Assembly (NCBI RefSeq): GCF_001428075.1
Contig: NZ_LMSI01000012.1
Location: 130,507-194,506, forward strand
Direction of reading: 5' to 3'
From: Arthrobacter sp. Soil764
GTDB lineage: Bacteria; Actinomycetota; Actinomycetes; Actinomycetales; Micrococcaceae
Length of the DNA: 64,000 nucleotides
The notes under the pieces were generated by a model, which saw only the letters and a program-made list of their open reading frames with translations, was not told where the DNA came from and ran no database searches. The position numbers and the translations under genes were made by a program. Of the stretch, positions 37,358 through 46,705 are shown one piece after another; position 1 is the stretch's first letter; each line of letters begins with the position of its first letter.

Positions 37358-37937
37358 AGAGTCCCATGCTAACCACGGGGAAGGTTGCTCTGTAGTTCTT
37401 CAGCACCGTTTCGGCCTCATCCAGGCTTTCCGGTGCGACGTCATGGGCGATGGTGACGTGCGGATGGTAAGCAAAGGGAAGTTCACGGTGGAGCGGGCCC
37501 TGCTGGAGCCTGCGGTGCAGGTCCACGCACTCATTGAACCCGTCCTCCACGTTAATGAAGACCACCGGAGAGACGGGCCGGAATGTTCCGGTCCCGGCGA
37601 TGGTCACCATGAAGGGACTCTGGCAGCGCGCAACTTCACGGACGTGGCGGCGGGTCGCTTCCCAGTCCTGGGTCGGGGTGGTGGTGACCAGCGTGATGTG
37701 GGCCGGAACCACGTCCGCCAGGGGGTCGCCAAAGGACGCCCGCCAGCGCTGCAGTTCCCCGGCGATTTCGGCTGGGAAGCCAAGGATGACGCCGACGCTG
37801 ATTTCTTCGCTGCCTGTCACGTCACGGTCCGTGGCCGCACTCCGGCCCGACTGGTCTTCGAAGCGGTCGGCCCGGGTCCGCTCCACCTGGCCGGCAGAAC
37901 AGGCACCTCCCCTGGCGGTGACGTTTCCCGAAGACAT
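37233..37937 (-). CDS. 2'-5' RNA ligase / 2H phosphoesterase family protein
   Basis: 234 aa from ATG 37937, 4 nt after the trpS stop. Both catalytic H-x-T/S-x motifs are present: PAHITLVTT near residue 82 and YHPHVTIAHD near 166, as in ThpR/2H phosphoesterases. The first 40 residues are polar and not part of the fold; a GTG nearer to the domain is possible. Likely acts on RNA ends or cyclic phosphates; in vivo substrate unknown. Cotranscribed with trpS. Confidence 0.85.
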   Translation of the reverse strand: MSSGNVTARGGACSAGQVERTRADRFEDQSGRSAATDRDVTGSEEISVGVILGFPAEIAGELQRWRASFGDPLADVVPAHITLVTTTPTQDWEATRRHVREVARCQSPFMVTIAGTGTFRPVSPVVFINVEDGFNECVDLHRRLQQGPLHRELPFAYHPHVTIAHDVAPESLDEAETVLKNYRATFPVVSMGLYEHDAEGIWQLREELDFGTETDNHAGTRFTDAAADSATEGG

Positions 37938-37941
37938 GGCG

Positions 37942-38985
37942 CTAGCGGACACCTGCGAGGCTGAGGGACGGCAGGAAGCCCATCCGCTGGTACACCTGGC
38001 CAAGGGTTGCGGAGGCAATCTCGCGGGCCCGTTCCGCGCCCAGGGCCAACAGCCGGTCAAGCTCGGCGGGATCGGCCATCAGTTCGTTGGTCCGGTTTCG
38101 GAGCGGGGTGATGAAGTCCACCACCACTTCGGCCAGGTCAACCTTGAGGTGGCCGTACATCTTGCCCTGGTACTCGGCTTCAAGCTCCGCCACCGACTTG
38201 CCCGTCAGGGAGGAGTAGATGGTCAGCAGGTTGGAAACCCCGGGCTTCTCCTCGGCGTCGAAGCGGATGTCCGTGCCGGCGTCGGTCACTGCAGACTTGA
38301 TGCGCTTGGCCGCGATCTTGGGATCCTCCAGCAGCTGGATGGCACCATTGGGGGACTCCCCCGTCTTGGACATCTTGGCGCTGGGATTCTGGAGGTCGTA
38401 GATCTTGGCGCTTTCCTTGACGATCGTTGCCTCAGGGACCGTGAACGTGTGGCCAAACCGGGTGTTGAACCGCTGCGCCAGGTTCCGGGTCAGTTCCAGG
38501 TGCTGCCGCTGGTCCTCGCCAACAGGCACCAGATCGCTTTGGTAGAGGAGGATGTCCGCGGCCATCAGCGTGGGATAGGCGAAAAGGCCCAGCGTGGCGG
38601 CGTCTGCGCCGGACTTCTGGGTCTTGTCCTTGAACTGGGTCATCCGGGAGGCCTCGCCAAACCCGGTGATGCAGTTCAGGGCCCAGGCGAGCTGCGCGTG
38701 CTCGGGGACATGGGACTGGACGAAGAAGATGCTCTTGTCCGGGTCGATGCCGGCCGCGATGTACTGGGCAGCCACAATGCGGGTCCGCTTGGCCAGTTCC
38801 GCGGGGTCGAAGTCCACCGTGATGGCATGCAGGTCCGGGATGAAGAAGACGGCGTCGTACTCCGCCTGCATGTCCACCCAGTTGCGCACGGCACCGATGT
38901 AGTTGCCCAGGTGCAGGGAGTCGGCAGTGGGCTTGGCGCCGGAAAGGATGCGCTTCTTGGCAGTGGGGGAAGTCTGGCTGGTCAT
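37942..38985 (-). CDS. trpS: Tryptophanyl-tRNA synthetase
   Basis: Class I aminoacyl-tRNA synthetase, 347 aa. HIGH-like motif [14 protein letters not shown] near residue 19, KMSKT loop near 203, and bacterial TrpRS features [11 protein letters not shown] and [11 protein letters not shown] 38985. It lies in the run hypothetical-xth-trpS-2H ligase-brkB. Confidence 0.97.
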   Translation of the reverse strand: MTSQTSPTAKKRILSGAKPTADSLHLGNYIGAVRNWVDMQAEYDAVFFIPDLHAITVDFDPAELAKRTRIVAAQYIAAGIDPDKSIFFVQSHVPEHAQLAWALNCITGFGEASRMTQFKDKTQKSGADAATLGLFAYPTLMAADILLYQSDLVPVGEDQRQHLELTRNLAQRFNTRFGHTFTVPEATIVKESAKIYDLQNPSAKMSKTGESPNGAIQLLEDPKIAAKRIKSAVTDAGTDIRFDAEEKPGVSNLLTIYSSLTGKSVAELEAEYQGKMYGHLKVDLAEVVVDFITPLRNRTNELMADPAELDRLLALGAERAREIASATLGQVYQRMGFLPSLSLAGVR

Positions 38986-39001
38986 GGAAAAACTTTCGGG
39001 C

Positions 39002-39844
39002 TTAGAGCTGGTAGTCCACTACCAGCGGGGCGTGATCGGAGAAGCGGGTGTCCCAGGAGGCTGCACGGTCCACCACAGCCGTAATGGCGGACGCCGCCAG
39101 TTCGGGAGTGGCCATGTGGTAGTCGATGCGCCAACCGGTGTCATTGTCGAATGCCTTGCCGCGCCAGGACCACCACGTGTACGGCCCGTCGATGTCGCCG
39201 GCAAGGGTCCGGTGGACGTCATGCCAGCCGATCTCCTCGCCAAAGAACCGGTCGAAGTAGGCACGTTCTTCCGGCAGGTGCCCGGCCTTCTTCAGGTTGC
39301 CCTTGGAGTTCCTGATGTCCCGGGGCGTGTGGGCAACATTCAGGTCTCCCACCACCAATGCATGGTCGCTGTGCTTGGTCAGCTCGGGCAGGCGGGTGCT
39401 CATGACGTCCAGGAAGCGGAATTTGTCATCCTGTTTTGGAGTCCCTACTTCACCGGAGTGCACGTAGGCACTGGCAACGGTGAGCTGCACGGGGTTCCCT
39501 GCGGAATCGCGGACGCGGAAATCGGCTTCGACCCAGCGTCCGGCGGTGGCGAAGTAGTCGTCCCCGATGCCGTTCCTGGTGTCCAGCGGCTCTTCCCGGG
39601 AGGCTATGGCGACGCCGGCACGGCCTTTCGCTTCGGCCTCGGCGTGCAGGATATGCCAGCCCTCCCCCAGCAGCTGCCGGACGATGGCATCAGGTGCGCG
39701 GACTTCCTGCAGGCAGAGGATGTCCACTTCGCGCGGCTCCAACCATGCCGCCATGCCGTTCTTGTAGGCAGCCCGGAGGCCGTTTACGTTAACGGATGCG
39801 ATGCGAAGGTGGTCCTTCTTCAATGCCGAGCTCACCCGCTCCAC
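39002..39844 (-). CDS. xth: Exodeoxyribonuclease III
   Basis: AP endonuclease / 3'-5' exonuclease for base excision repair, 280 aa. Motifs: [15 protein letters not shown] near residue 16, [10 protein letters not shown], catalytic DLNVAHTP near 168 and [10 protein letters not shown] at the end. The longest start is GTG 39844; GTG 39835, with GGAG upstream, is equally possible and three codons shorter. Confidence 0.95.
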   Translation of the reverse strand: MERVSSALKKDHLRIASVNVNGLRAAYKNGMAAWLEPREVDILCLQEVRAPDAIVRQLLGEGWHILHAEAEAKGRAGVAIASREEPLDTRNGIGDDYFATAGRWVEADFRVRDSAGNPVQLTVASAYVHSGEVGTPKQDDKFRFLDVMSTRLPELTKHSDHALVVGDLNVAHTPRDIRNSKGNLKKAGHLPEERAYFDRFFGEEIGWHDVHRTLAGDIDGPYTWWSWRGKAFDNDTGWRIDYHMATPELAASAITAVVDRAASWDTRFSDHAPLVVDYQL

Positions 39845-39845
39845 T

Positions 39846-40409
39846 CTAGTCGATGATGGTTCCGGTCACCGGCTCCCCGCTGCCGCCGGCGGACTTGATC
39901 ATGTCCCTGGCATTCGTGGCTGTGATCTCGATGGTCTCAAGGGCGCGGTTGATGGTGTCCTGGTTGGCGGCGGCGCCCTTGGCGCGCTCCTCCTCCACCA
40001 CACGGACCTGCACCTGGACGATCTTGAAGGAGTGGTCAAGCTTCAGGTCCCGCACCTCGTCGGCCTCGGAACGTTCGTAGACCACCTGGGTGCCGCCGTG
40101 GTCGGCGGACTGGCGCGCCGGTATCCGGCCCGTTGCGGTGTTGAAGGCGCTCTGGGCCTCGGACAGCTTGGCACCGGCCTTCTTGGCGGCACGCTGGATG
40201 CTGAAGACAACGAACGCAGCCAGCGCCAGCCAGAAGGCGGCAATGACGGCGACGACCCAGCCCACGACGTCGTTCTGGTTCGCAGCGAAGATGACGGCAA
40301 CGATGAACGCCGTCACCAGGACCATCAGGCCCGGCCCGCTGATCCGGAACATCGAAAAACCGCCACGGGCGGGTTTGGAGGATGACGAGGAGCTGCCCAA
40401 AGTTCGCAT
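39846..40409 (-). CDS. Conserved actinobacterial membrane protein of unknown function
   Basis: 187 aa. A Ser-rich N-terminus is followed by two transmembrane helices (about 27-44 and 49-70). A long soluble, Lys/Glu/Gln-rich C-terminal part ends with LETIEITATNARDMIKSAGG and is probably helical. I recognise no domain. It ends 1 nt before xth, so it is the first gene of the xth-trpS run. Confidence 0.75.
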   Translation of the reverse strand: MRTLGSSSSSSKPARGGFSMFRISGPGLMVLVTAFIVAVIFAANQNDVVGWVVAVIAAFWLALAAFVVFSIQRAAKKAGAKLSEAQSAFNTATGRIPARQSADHGGTQVVYERSEADEVRDLKLDHSFKIVQVQVRVVEEERAKGAAANQDTINRALETIEITATNARDMIKSAGGSGEPVTGTIID

Positions 40410-40470
40410 GCAGCTATTGTCTCAAACAGCGCACTGTGCTCCCGCCGCCTTCCACCCCCGGCGAACAGGG

Positions 40471-41343
40471 CTACTTCAGGAACAGGCTTCGCAGGCGCAG
40501 GGTGGTCAGCAGCATGCCGGCGGCGGTCATCACCAGGTAGTAGCCAACATGCACCGGCGTGGCAACCGTAAAACTGCCGACGCTGATCTGCCGCAGCAGT
40601 TCCACGCCGTGCCAGAGCGGCATGGCCTGGATGAACCACTGGATGGGCTGCGGGTAGACGCTGAGCGGGTAGAACGTGGCACTGAAGAGGAACATGGGCA
40701 GCAGGATGAAGTTGATCCAGTCCATCTGCTGGAAGGTCTTGAGGAAACTGGTGATGCCCATGCCCAGGCTGGCGAACCCAAAGGCGATCAACACCGACGC
40801 AGGAATCATCAGCACCGCCCAGGCCGTGGTGATCAGTCCCATGACGCCCATCACCGCCGTGAAGCCGGTGGCGTAAAGCATTCCCCGCAGCAGGGCCAGG
40901 AAGATCTCGCCCAGCGCCACATCCAGCGGACCCAGCGACGTGTACAGCATCCCCTGGTAGAGCTTGGCAAAGTTCATCTTGAAGAACACGTTCCAGGTGG
41001 AGTCATAGACCGCGCCGTTCATCGCGGAGACGGCCAGCAGCGCCGGCGCGATGTAGGCCGCATAGCTGATGGTGGTGCCGTCGGGCCCCTGGACATCGCC
41101 CACGAGGCCGCCCAGTCCCACCCCCATGGAAATAAGGAACAGTACCGGTTCGAAGAAGCCGGACACCATCACCAGCCAGTTGCTGCTCCGGGTGGCCATC
41201 AGGCCGCGGGCAATCACCGCCCTGGCGTTGTGCGAATACAGGGGTCCGAACGTGCGGCTGCGCGCCTGCTCCGCCGCACTTCGCGGGGCGTCTCCGGGGA
41301 CCCCTCCGCCGGTGCCACCGGCGGGATCGGAAAGTGTGCTCAC
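40471..41343 (-). CDS. ABC-2 type transporter permease B
   Basis: 290 aa from GTG 41343, overlapping the upstream permease stop (GTGA). Six membrane helices; the motif PMFLFSATFYPLSVYPQPIQWFIQAMPLWHGVELLR is typical of NodJ/DrrB-like exporters. A polar N-terminus of 30 residues. It forms a heterodimer with the neighbouring permease. Confidence 0.9.
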   Translation of the reverse strand: MSTLSDPAGGTGGGVPGDAPRSAAEQARSRTFGPLYSHNARAVIARGLMATRSSNWLVMVSGFFEPVLFLISMGVGLGGLVGDVQGPDGTTISYAAYIAPALLAVSAMNGAVYDSTWNVFFKMNFAKLYQGMLYTSLGPLDVALGEIFLALLRGMLYATGFTAVMGVMGLITTAWAVLMIPASVLIAFGFASLGMGITSFLKTFQQMDWINFILLPMFLFSATFYPLSVYPQPIQWFIQAMPLWHGVELLRQISVGSFTVATPVHVGYYLVMTAAGMLLTTLRLRSLFLK

Positions 41344-42185
41344 TGGCCCATCCTCAGGGCAAACCGCCGCCGCGTCAGGACCCAGCCAGTGACTGCCATC
41401 CCCGCCAGGACAGCGACGTGCAGGACTGTGAGAAGCGGCGGTTCCCCGTAACCGAAGCTGAGCACCCGGCCCAGTTCCGTGCCATGCCAGATGGGCGAGA
41501 TCCACCCCACCCAGCGGACGGCCGGCGGCAGGTTGTCCAGCGGAAAGAACGTCCCGGAAAACAGGAAGAGCGGCATTACGATGAACCGCATCACCAGCGC
41601 GAACTGGCCCTTGTCCTCGGTGATCGAAGCAGAATAGGCCATCAGCGGCAGCCCGAAGGCCAGTCCCGTCAGGGTGGCCACCAGGATCCCGGCCCAGCCC
41701 CATTCCGAGGGCGAGGCCCCAAACAACACCACCGCTGCAAAGTACAGGGCCGACTGCAGCACCAGGCGCAGCGTTACAGCCATGATGTGCCCGGCAGCGA
41801 TCTGTCCCGGGGTGAGCGGCGAGGCGTGCGGCCCGAAGTACGTCCGGCGCCACTTGAATCCGGCCATCACCGGAAACGTGAACTCGTTGGCCGCAGTCAT
41901 CACGGCGGCCGACACCAGCAGCGCAGGGGCGATGAAGACCAGGTAGGACACCCCGCCGATGGCCGCGTTGCCTGTGTCCACCAAGCTGGCCAGGCCAACT
42001 CCCATCGCGAACAGGTACGCCACCGGCTGGCCCACGCTGTACATGAGGATGGACCAGGTGTAGCCCTTCATCACCCGCAGCACCTGTTCGGCATAGTAGA
42101 AGGCGCCCCAGCGCCGGGCCTTCGCAGCCGCGACGGCAGGGCCGTGGGCACGGCGGCCCGCGCCCACCAACGATTCCTCAGTCAA
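41340..42185 (-). CDS. ABC-2 type transporter permease A
   Basis: 281 aa, six helices, same family as its neighbour (PLFLFSGTFFPLDNLPPAVRW near residue 208, ISPIWHGTELGR). ATG 42185 overlaps the ATPase stop. Substrate unknown; such modules export lipids, polysaccharide or drugs. Confidence 0.9.
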   Translation of the reverse strand: MTEESLVGAGRRAHGPAVAAAKARRWGAFYYAEQVLRVMKGYTWSILMYSVGQPVAYLFAMGVGLASLVDTGNAAIGGVSYLVFIAPALLVSAAVMTAANEFTFPVMAGFKWRRTYFGPHASPLTPGQIAAGHIMAVTLRLVLQSALYFAAVVLFGASPSEWGWAGILVATLTGLAFGLPLMAYSASITEDKGQFALVMRFIVMPLFLFSGTFFPLDNLPPAVRWVGWISPIWHGTELGRVLSFGYGEPPLLTVLHVAVLAGMAVTGWVLTRRRFALRMGQ

Positions 42186-43152
42186 CGAGGCTCCTGCCGG
42201 TGAGCCGAAGGAACACGTCCTCCAGGGATGACCTGCGGACCAGCGATGTCAGCGGCCTCAGGCCGCGGGCCGATACCTGCTCAAGGGCTGACTCGCCGTC
42301 GTGCGCGTAGACAAGCACCCGGTCCGGCAGCACCTCAAGACGCTCCCCGATCCCTTCCAGCTGCGCCCCAATGGTGGCGTTCCGCTCGGAACCGAAGCGC
42401 AGCTCCACCACCTCCCGGGTGGAATGCTCCCGGATCAGCTGCGCGGGTGAACCCTCAGCCATGATCCGGCCCTTGTCCACCACGATCAGCCGGTCACAGA
42501 GCTGCTCTGCCTCGTCCATGTAATGCGTGGTCAGGATCAGGGTGACGCCCTGCTCCTTGAGCCGGAACAGCCGGTCCCACAGGATGTGCCTGGCCTGCGG
42601 ATCCAGCCCGGTGGTGGGCTCGTCCAGGAGCAGGATCCGCGGTTCGTTGATCAGGGAACGGGCGATGGTGAGCCGGCGCTTCATGCCGCCGGAGAGCGCG
42701 TCCACCTTGGACCTGGCCTTGTCCGTCAGCTGGGCAAACTCCAGCAGTTCGTCGGCCTTGGGTTTCAGGTAGCTCATGGGCAGACCGAAGTACCGGCCGT
42801 AGACCAGCAGGTTGTCGCGGACGCGCAGTTCCTCATCCAGGTTGTCCTGCTGCGGCACCACGCCCAGGTGGGCGCGCACCTCCGGCCCGTGCGTGTCCGG
42901 GTCCAGGCCCATGATGCTTAGCTGTCCAGCGGTCCGGCGGGTCACACCGCCGATCATCTTCATGGTGGTGGATTTGCCCGCTCCGTTGGGTCCCAGCAGT
43001 CCGAAGGACTCCCCCGCGGGCACGCTGAAGGAGATGCCGTCCACAGCGGCCGCGTCACCATAGGTCTTGACCAGGTTCGCGGCGGAGATGACGGTGCCGG
43101 ACTGCGGGTCTCCGGTGAGCATTCCGGAGGAGGTCAGGGCGTGGTTGTGCAC
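42178..43152 (-). CDS. ABC-2 exporter ATPase (NodI/DrrA type)
   Basis: 324 aa. Walker A GPNGAGKSTTMK near residue 54, signature LSGGMKRRLTIARSL near 144, Walker B LLLDEPTTGLDPQARH, and the extended C-terminal domain typical of DrrA-like ATPases. GTG start; an ATG ten codons later (43122) is an alternative. Three-gene exporter with the two following permeases. Confidence 0.92.
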   Translation of the reverse strand: MHNHALTSSGMLTGDPQSGTVISAANLVKTYGDAAAVDGISFSVPAGESFGLLGPNGAGKSTTMKMIGGVTRRTAGQLSIMGLDPDTHGPEVRAHLGVVPQQDNLDEELRVRDNLLVYGRYFGLPMSYLKPKADELLEFAQLTDKARSKVDALSGGMKRRLTIARSLINEPRILLLDEPTTGLDPQARHILWDRLFRLKEQGVTLILTTHYMDEAEQLCDRLIVVDKGRIMAEGSPAQLIREHSTREVVELRFGSERNATIGAQLEGIGERLEVLPDRVLVYAHDGESALEQVSARGLRPLTSLVRRSSLEDVFLRLTGRSLVD

Positions 43153-43209
43153 CTGTGCAGACTAGTGGAGGCGGGACGCATCCGGAAGTGTGCTTGCAGG
43201 TTCCTTTTT

Positions 43210-43271
43210 AAACGGACGACGGCGGTACGGCGCCTTCCATGCGAAAGGTGCCGTACCGCCGTCGGACGTTT
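43210..43271 (-). terminator. Terminator after folD
   Basis: Long hairpin: 20-bp near-perfect inner stem (43217-43236 with 43245-43264) and an outer AAACG/CGTTT pair across a small GA internal loop. It begins 11 nt past the folD stop. Confidence 0.8.
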
Positions 43272-43281
43272 AATGCCGGGA

Positions 43282-44184
43282 CTAGCGTGCCTGGGCTGCG
43301 GCGCGTTCCGCAGCCTCCACCACGTTGGTCATCAGCAGCGCCACGGTCATGGGACCCACGCCGCCGGGGTTCGGCGAAATCCAGCCGGCGACGTCGGCCG
43401 CGGCGGGATCGATGTCGCCGTAGACGCGGCTCTTGCCCGTCTCCGGATCGGTCTCGCGGGTAACCCCGACATCCAGCAACGCCGCGCCCGGCTTCACGTC
43501 CGAGGCCTTGACGATGTGCTTCACGCCGGCGGCGCCCACAATGACGTCCGCCTGCCGCAGCAGCACCGACAGGTTCTTCGTACCGGTGTGGGTCAGGGTC
43601 ACGGTGGCATTCACGTCCCGCCGCGTGAGCAGCAGGCCGATTGAGCGGCCGATGGTGACGCCGCGCCCCACCACCACAACATGCTTGCCTGCCAGGCTGT
43701 AGCCGTTCCGCTCCAGGAGCTCGATGACCCCGCGGGGCGTGCACGGCAGGGGCGTGTCGATCTTGTTGTTGACGTTCAACACGAGCCTGCCGAGGTTGGT
43801 CGGGTGCAGGCCGTCGGCATCCTTGGCGGGATCGATGCGCTCCAGGATGGCGTCCTGGTCCAGGTGCTTGGGCAGCGGCAACTGCACGATGTAGCCGTGG
43901 CAGGCCGGATCCGCATTGAGTTCATCAATGAGGGCCTCCACCTGCTCCTGGGTGGCATCGGCCGGGAGCTCGCGCTGGATGGAGTTCATCCCGATCTGCT
44001 CAGACTGCTTGTGCTTCATGGAGACGTACAGCTGCGAGGCAGGGTCCGCGCCCACCAGTACGGTGGCGATGCCGGGAGTGACGCCCCTGGCCTTGAGTGC
44101 GGCCACGCGTTCGGTCAGCTCGGCCTTGATGGCGGCAGCGGTAGCCTTGCCGTCAAGGATCTGTGCGGTGGTGGTTTCAGTCAT
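43282..44184 (-). CDS. folD: Methylenetetrahydrofolate dehydrogenase / methenyltetrahydrofolate cyclohydrolase
   Basis: Interconverts 5,10-methylene-, methenyl- and 10-formyl-THF, 300 aa from ATG 44184. Catalytic Lys in [14 protein letters not shown] near residue 52, QLPLPKHLD near 97, NADP site [16 protein letters not shown] near 168, and [13 protein letters not shown] near 270. It starts 4 nt after glyA, in one operon under the ZTP riboswitch. Confidence 0.96.
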   Translation of the reverse strand: MTETTTAQILDGKATAAAIKAELTERVAALKARGVTPGIATVLVGADPASQLYVSMKHKQSEQIGMNSIQRELPADATQEQVEALIDELNADPACHGYIVQLPLPKHLDQDAILERIDPAKDADGLHPTNLGRLVLNVNNKIDTPLPCTPRGVIELLERNGYSLAGKHVVVVGRGVTIGRSIGLLLTRRDVNATVTLTHTGTKNLSVLLRQADVIVGAAGVKHIVKASDVKPGAALLDVGVTRETDPETGKSRVYGDIDPAAADVAGWISPNPGGVGPMTVALLMTNVVEAAERAAAQAR

Positions 44185-44188
44185 GGGA

Positions 44189-45487
44189 TCACCACTGCTC
44201 GTGCTGGGGGTAGAGCGGGAAGTCGGCTGCCAGCTTGTCCACGCGTACCTGCAGGGCCTCGACGTCGGTGCTGTTGCCGGCCTTGAGGGCGGTGGCGATG
44301 ATCTCGGCAACCTCGGTGAATTCGGCAGCGCCGAAACCGCGGGTGGCCAGGGCCGGGGTGCCGATGCGCAGGCCGGAGGTGACCATCGGCGGGCGGGGGT
44401 CGAACGGAACGGCGTTGCGGTTGACCGTGATGCCCACCGAGTGCAGGAGGTCCTCGGCCTGCTGGCCGTCCAGCTGCGAGTTCCGCAGGTCCACGAGCAC
44501 CAGGTGGACGTCCGTGCCGCCCGTGAGGACGGAGACACCCGCTTCTGATACGTCGGACTGGTTGAGGCGGTCGGCGATGATCCGGGCGCCTTCGAGGACG
44601 CGCTCCTGGCGTTCCTTGAATTCCTGGGTGCCGGCGATCTTGAAGGCCACAGCCTTGGCGGCGATGACGTGCATCAGCGGCCCGCCCTGCTGGCCCGGGA
44701 AGACGCTGGAGTTCAGCTTCTTGGCCCACTGTTCCTTGGCCAGGATCACGCCCGAGCGGGGACCAGCCAGGGTCTTGTGCACGGTGGAGGTGACGACGTC
44801 GGAGTGCGGCACCGGGCTCGGGTGCAGTCCGGCGGCCACCAGGCCGGCGAAGTGTGCCATGTCGGTCCAGAGCAGTGCTCCCACTTCATCGGCGATGGAG
44901 CGGAAGGCGGCGAAGTCCAGGTGGCGCGGGTAGGCGGACCAGCCGGCGATGATCACCTGCGGCTTCTCGGCGATGGCCTGCTCGCGGAGCTTGTCCATGT
45001 CGATGCGGAAGTTGTCTTCCTCGACCTGGTACGCGGCAACCTGGTACAGCTTGCCCGAGAAGTTCAGCTTCATGCCGTGGGTGAGGTGGCCGCCGTGGGC
45101 CAGGGACAGGCCCAGGATCTTGTCGCCCGGGGTGATCATGGCGGAAAGTGCGGCAGCGTTGGCCTGCGCGCCGGAGTGCGGCTGGACGTTGGCGTATTCG
45201 GCGCCGAACAGTCCCTTGACCCTGTCGATGGCCAGCTGCTCTGCAACGTCCACGTATTCGCAGCCGCCGTAGTAGCGGCGGCCGGGGTAGCCCTCGGCGT
45301 ACTTGTTGGTGAGGACGGAGCCTTGGGCTTCCATCACGGCGCGGGGTGCAAAGTTCTCGGAGGCGATCATTTCCAGCGTGCCTCGCTGGCGGCCGAGCTC
45401 CTGGTCCAGGACGGCGGCGATTTCGGGGTCAAGCTCGGCCAGCGGCTGATTGCTGACGGCTGTTGTTGAGGTGGCTGTAGTAGTCAC
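44189..45487 (-). CDS. glyA: Serine hydroxymethyltransferase
   Basis: Serine + THF to glycine + 5,10-methylene-THF; PLP enzyme, 432 aa. [17 protein letters not shown] near residue 41, [15 protein letters not shown], and PLP-lysine motif [13 protein letters not shown] near 238. First gene of glyA-folD. The 5' leader of about 240 nt carries the ZTP riboswitch. Confidence 0.97.
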   Translation of the reverse strand: MTTTATSTTAVSNQPLAELDPEIAAVLDQELGRQRGTLEMIASENFAPRAVMEAQGSVLTNKYAEGYPGRRYYGGCEYVDVAEQLAIDRVKGLFGAEYANVQPHSGAQANAAALSAMITPGDKILGLSLAHGGHLTHGMKLNFSGKLYQVAAYQVEEDNFRIDMDKLREQAIAEKPQVIIAGWSAYPRHLDFAAFRSIADEVGALLWTDMAHFAGLVAAGLHPSPVPHSDVVTSTVHKTLAGPRSGVILAKEQWAKKLNSSVFPGQQGGPLMHVIAAKAVAFKIAGTQEFKERQERVLEGARIIADRLNQSDVSEAGVSVLTGGTDVHLVLVDLRNSQLDGQQAEDLLHSVGITVNRNAVPFDPRPPMVTSGLRIGTPALATRGFGAAEFTEVAEIIATALKAGNSTDVEALQVRVDKLAADFPLYPQHEQW

Positions 45488-45640
45488 GAAGAACTCCTGG
45501 CTAGGGATACGGGCACTGCTTAGGTCAGGCTACCGGCTTACGCAACTTCACACCCCCATGTGACGGGACGTGAAAGAGCGGCCATGGCGCTGCTGTGCTG
45601 ACGCGGGTGCAGCCCCAATTCCGGCAAGACATGACCCTCG

Positions 45641-45722
45641 GCCCAGGCGTACGATCCGTGGTCTTCGTGATTGCCGCTCCCTGGTGGTTAGCCACCCAAC
45701 GCCAGTTGCGACCACCCCAGCC
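45641..45722 (-). ncRNA. ZTP/AICAR (pfl) riboswitch in the glyA-folD leader
   Basis: Read on the minus strand, the pfl consensus elements occur in order. First is GGTCGCAACTGGCG, then a hairpin GGGTGG-CTAA-CCACC. It is followed by the hallmark AGGGAGCGGCAA, a variable linker, and the terminal CGCCTGGGC. P1 pairs GTCGC with GCGGC (one U-G wobble). The 3' CGCC can pair with GGCG to form the pseudoknot. Genes controlled (glyA, folD) are classic members of this regulon. ZTP/AICAR accumulate when 10-formyl-THF is short. Confidence 0.9.
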
Positions 45723-45749
45723 TACCAAAACCGGCGCCCGCAGCGCGGG

Positions 45750-45763
45750 TAGGCTATTACGCG
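45750..45763. promoter_or_regulatory. Overlapping divergent -10 elements for purU and glyA
   Basis: TAGGCT (45750-45755, plus) lies 7 nt before the purU GTG, the geometry of a leaderless promoter. The same bases read TAGCCT (45756-45751) on the minus strand, placing a glyA start near 45744, just before the riboswitch. Confidence 0.5.
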
Positions 45764-46623
45764 TGAATGAAGAGCAGCTGAACCAAGCGTACGTTGTAAC
45801 CCTGTCCTGCCCGGACCGTCCCGGAATCGTCCACGCGGTGGCCGGAGCACTGCTGGTGGCAGGGTGCAACATCATGGATTCGCAGCAGTACGGCAGCCCT
45901 TCAACCGGGAACTTCTTCATGCGGGTTGAGGTGACCACGGCAGCTGCCAAGTCCGAACTGCGTGCCGCGCTGGAGCCGGTGGCCGAGGCCTTCTCCATGC
46001 AGTGGAACCTTAATACTGTGGGCGACAAGGTCCGCACCCTGGTGATGGCCAGCACCTCGGCCCATTGCCTCAACGACCTGCTGTTCCAGCAGCGCTCCGG
46101 CACCCTTCCCATCGAGATTCCCGCAATCGTGTCCAACCACCAGGACCTCGCCGGGCTGGCCGAGTTCTACGGCATCCCGTTCCACTACATCCCGGTGACC
46201 AGGGACACCAAGGTCCAGGCGGAGGACAAGCTGCGGGCCATCATCGCCGAGCACGATATCGAGCTGACCGTCCTGGCCCGCTACATGCAGATCCTCTCCG
46301 ACGAACTCTGCACCGAGCTGACCGGCAAGGCCATCAACATCCACCACTCGTTCCTGCCGTCCTTCAAGGGCGCCAAGCCGTACCACCAGGCCCACGCCCG
46401 TGGCGTCAAGCTGATCGGTGCCACGGCACACTATGTGACGGCTGCCCTGGATGAGGGCCCGATCATCGAACAGGAAGTCATCCGGGTGGACCATGCCCGC
46501 ACCCCTGAGCAGTTCGTGCAGATGGGCCGCGATGTCGAGGGCCGTACCCTGGTCCAGGCCGTGCAGTGGCACGCCGAGCACCGGGTGCTCCTGGACGGCA
46601 ACCGGACGGTGGTCTTCAACTAA
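45763..46623 (+). CDS. purU: Formyltetrahydrofolate deformylase
   Basis: 10-formyl-THF to formate + THF, 286 aa from GTG 45763. N-terminal ACT domain (VVTLSCPDRPGIVHAVAGALL) and C-terminal formyltransferase-like domain. Its catalytic NIHHSFLPSFKGAKPYHQA lies near residue 205 and ATAHYVTAALDEGPIIEQ near 232. No ribosome binding site precedes the GTG, and a -10-like TAGGCT sits 7 nt upstream, so the mRNA is probably leaderless. Divergent from glyA-folD. Confidence 0.95.
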   Translation: MNEEQLNQAYVVTLSCPDRPGIVHAVAGALLVAGCNIMDSQQYGSPSTGNFFMRVEVTTAAAKSELRAALEPVAEAFSMQWNLNTVGDKVRTLVMASTSAHCLNDLLFQQRSGTLPIEIPAIVSNHQDLAGLAEFYGIPFHYIPVTRDTKVQAEDKLRAIIAEHDIELTVLARYMQILSDELCTELTGKAINIHHSFLPSFKGAKPYHQAHARGVKLIGATAHYVTAALDEGPIIEQEVIRVDHARTPEQFVQMGRDVEGRTLVQAVQWHAEHRVLLDGNRTVVFN

Positions 46624-46672
46624 GTAGCAGCAGATGCCGTTTTGGGGCCCCAAAACGGCATCTGCTGCTACT
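46623..46672. terminator. Perfect 50-bp palindrome after purU
   Basis: Two 25-nt arms with no spacer, centred on GGGGCCCC at 46647/46648. The left arm starts AGTAGCAGCAGATGCCGTTT and its first base is the last base of the purU stop codon. Probably a terminator, with the gamma-carbonic anhydrase gene starting 34 nt further on. Confidence 0.7.
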
Positions 46673-46705
46673 CAGTTGGGGGCAGGGGTGGCTTAGGGTG
46701 AACCC

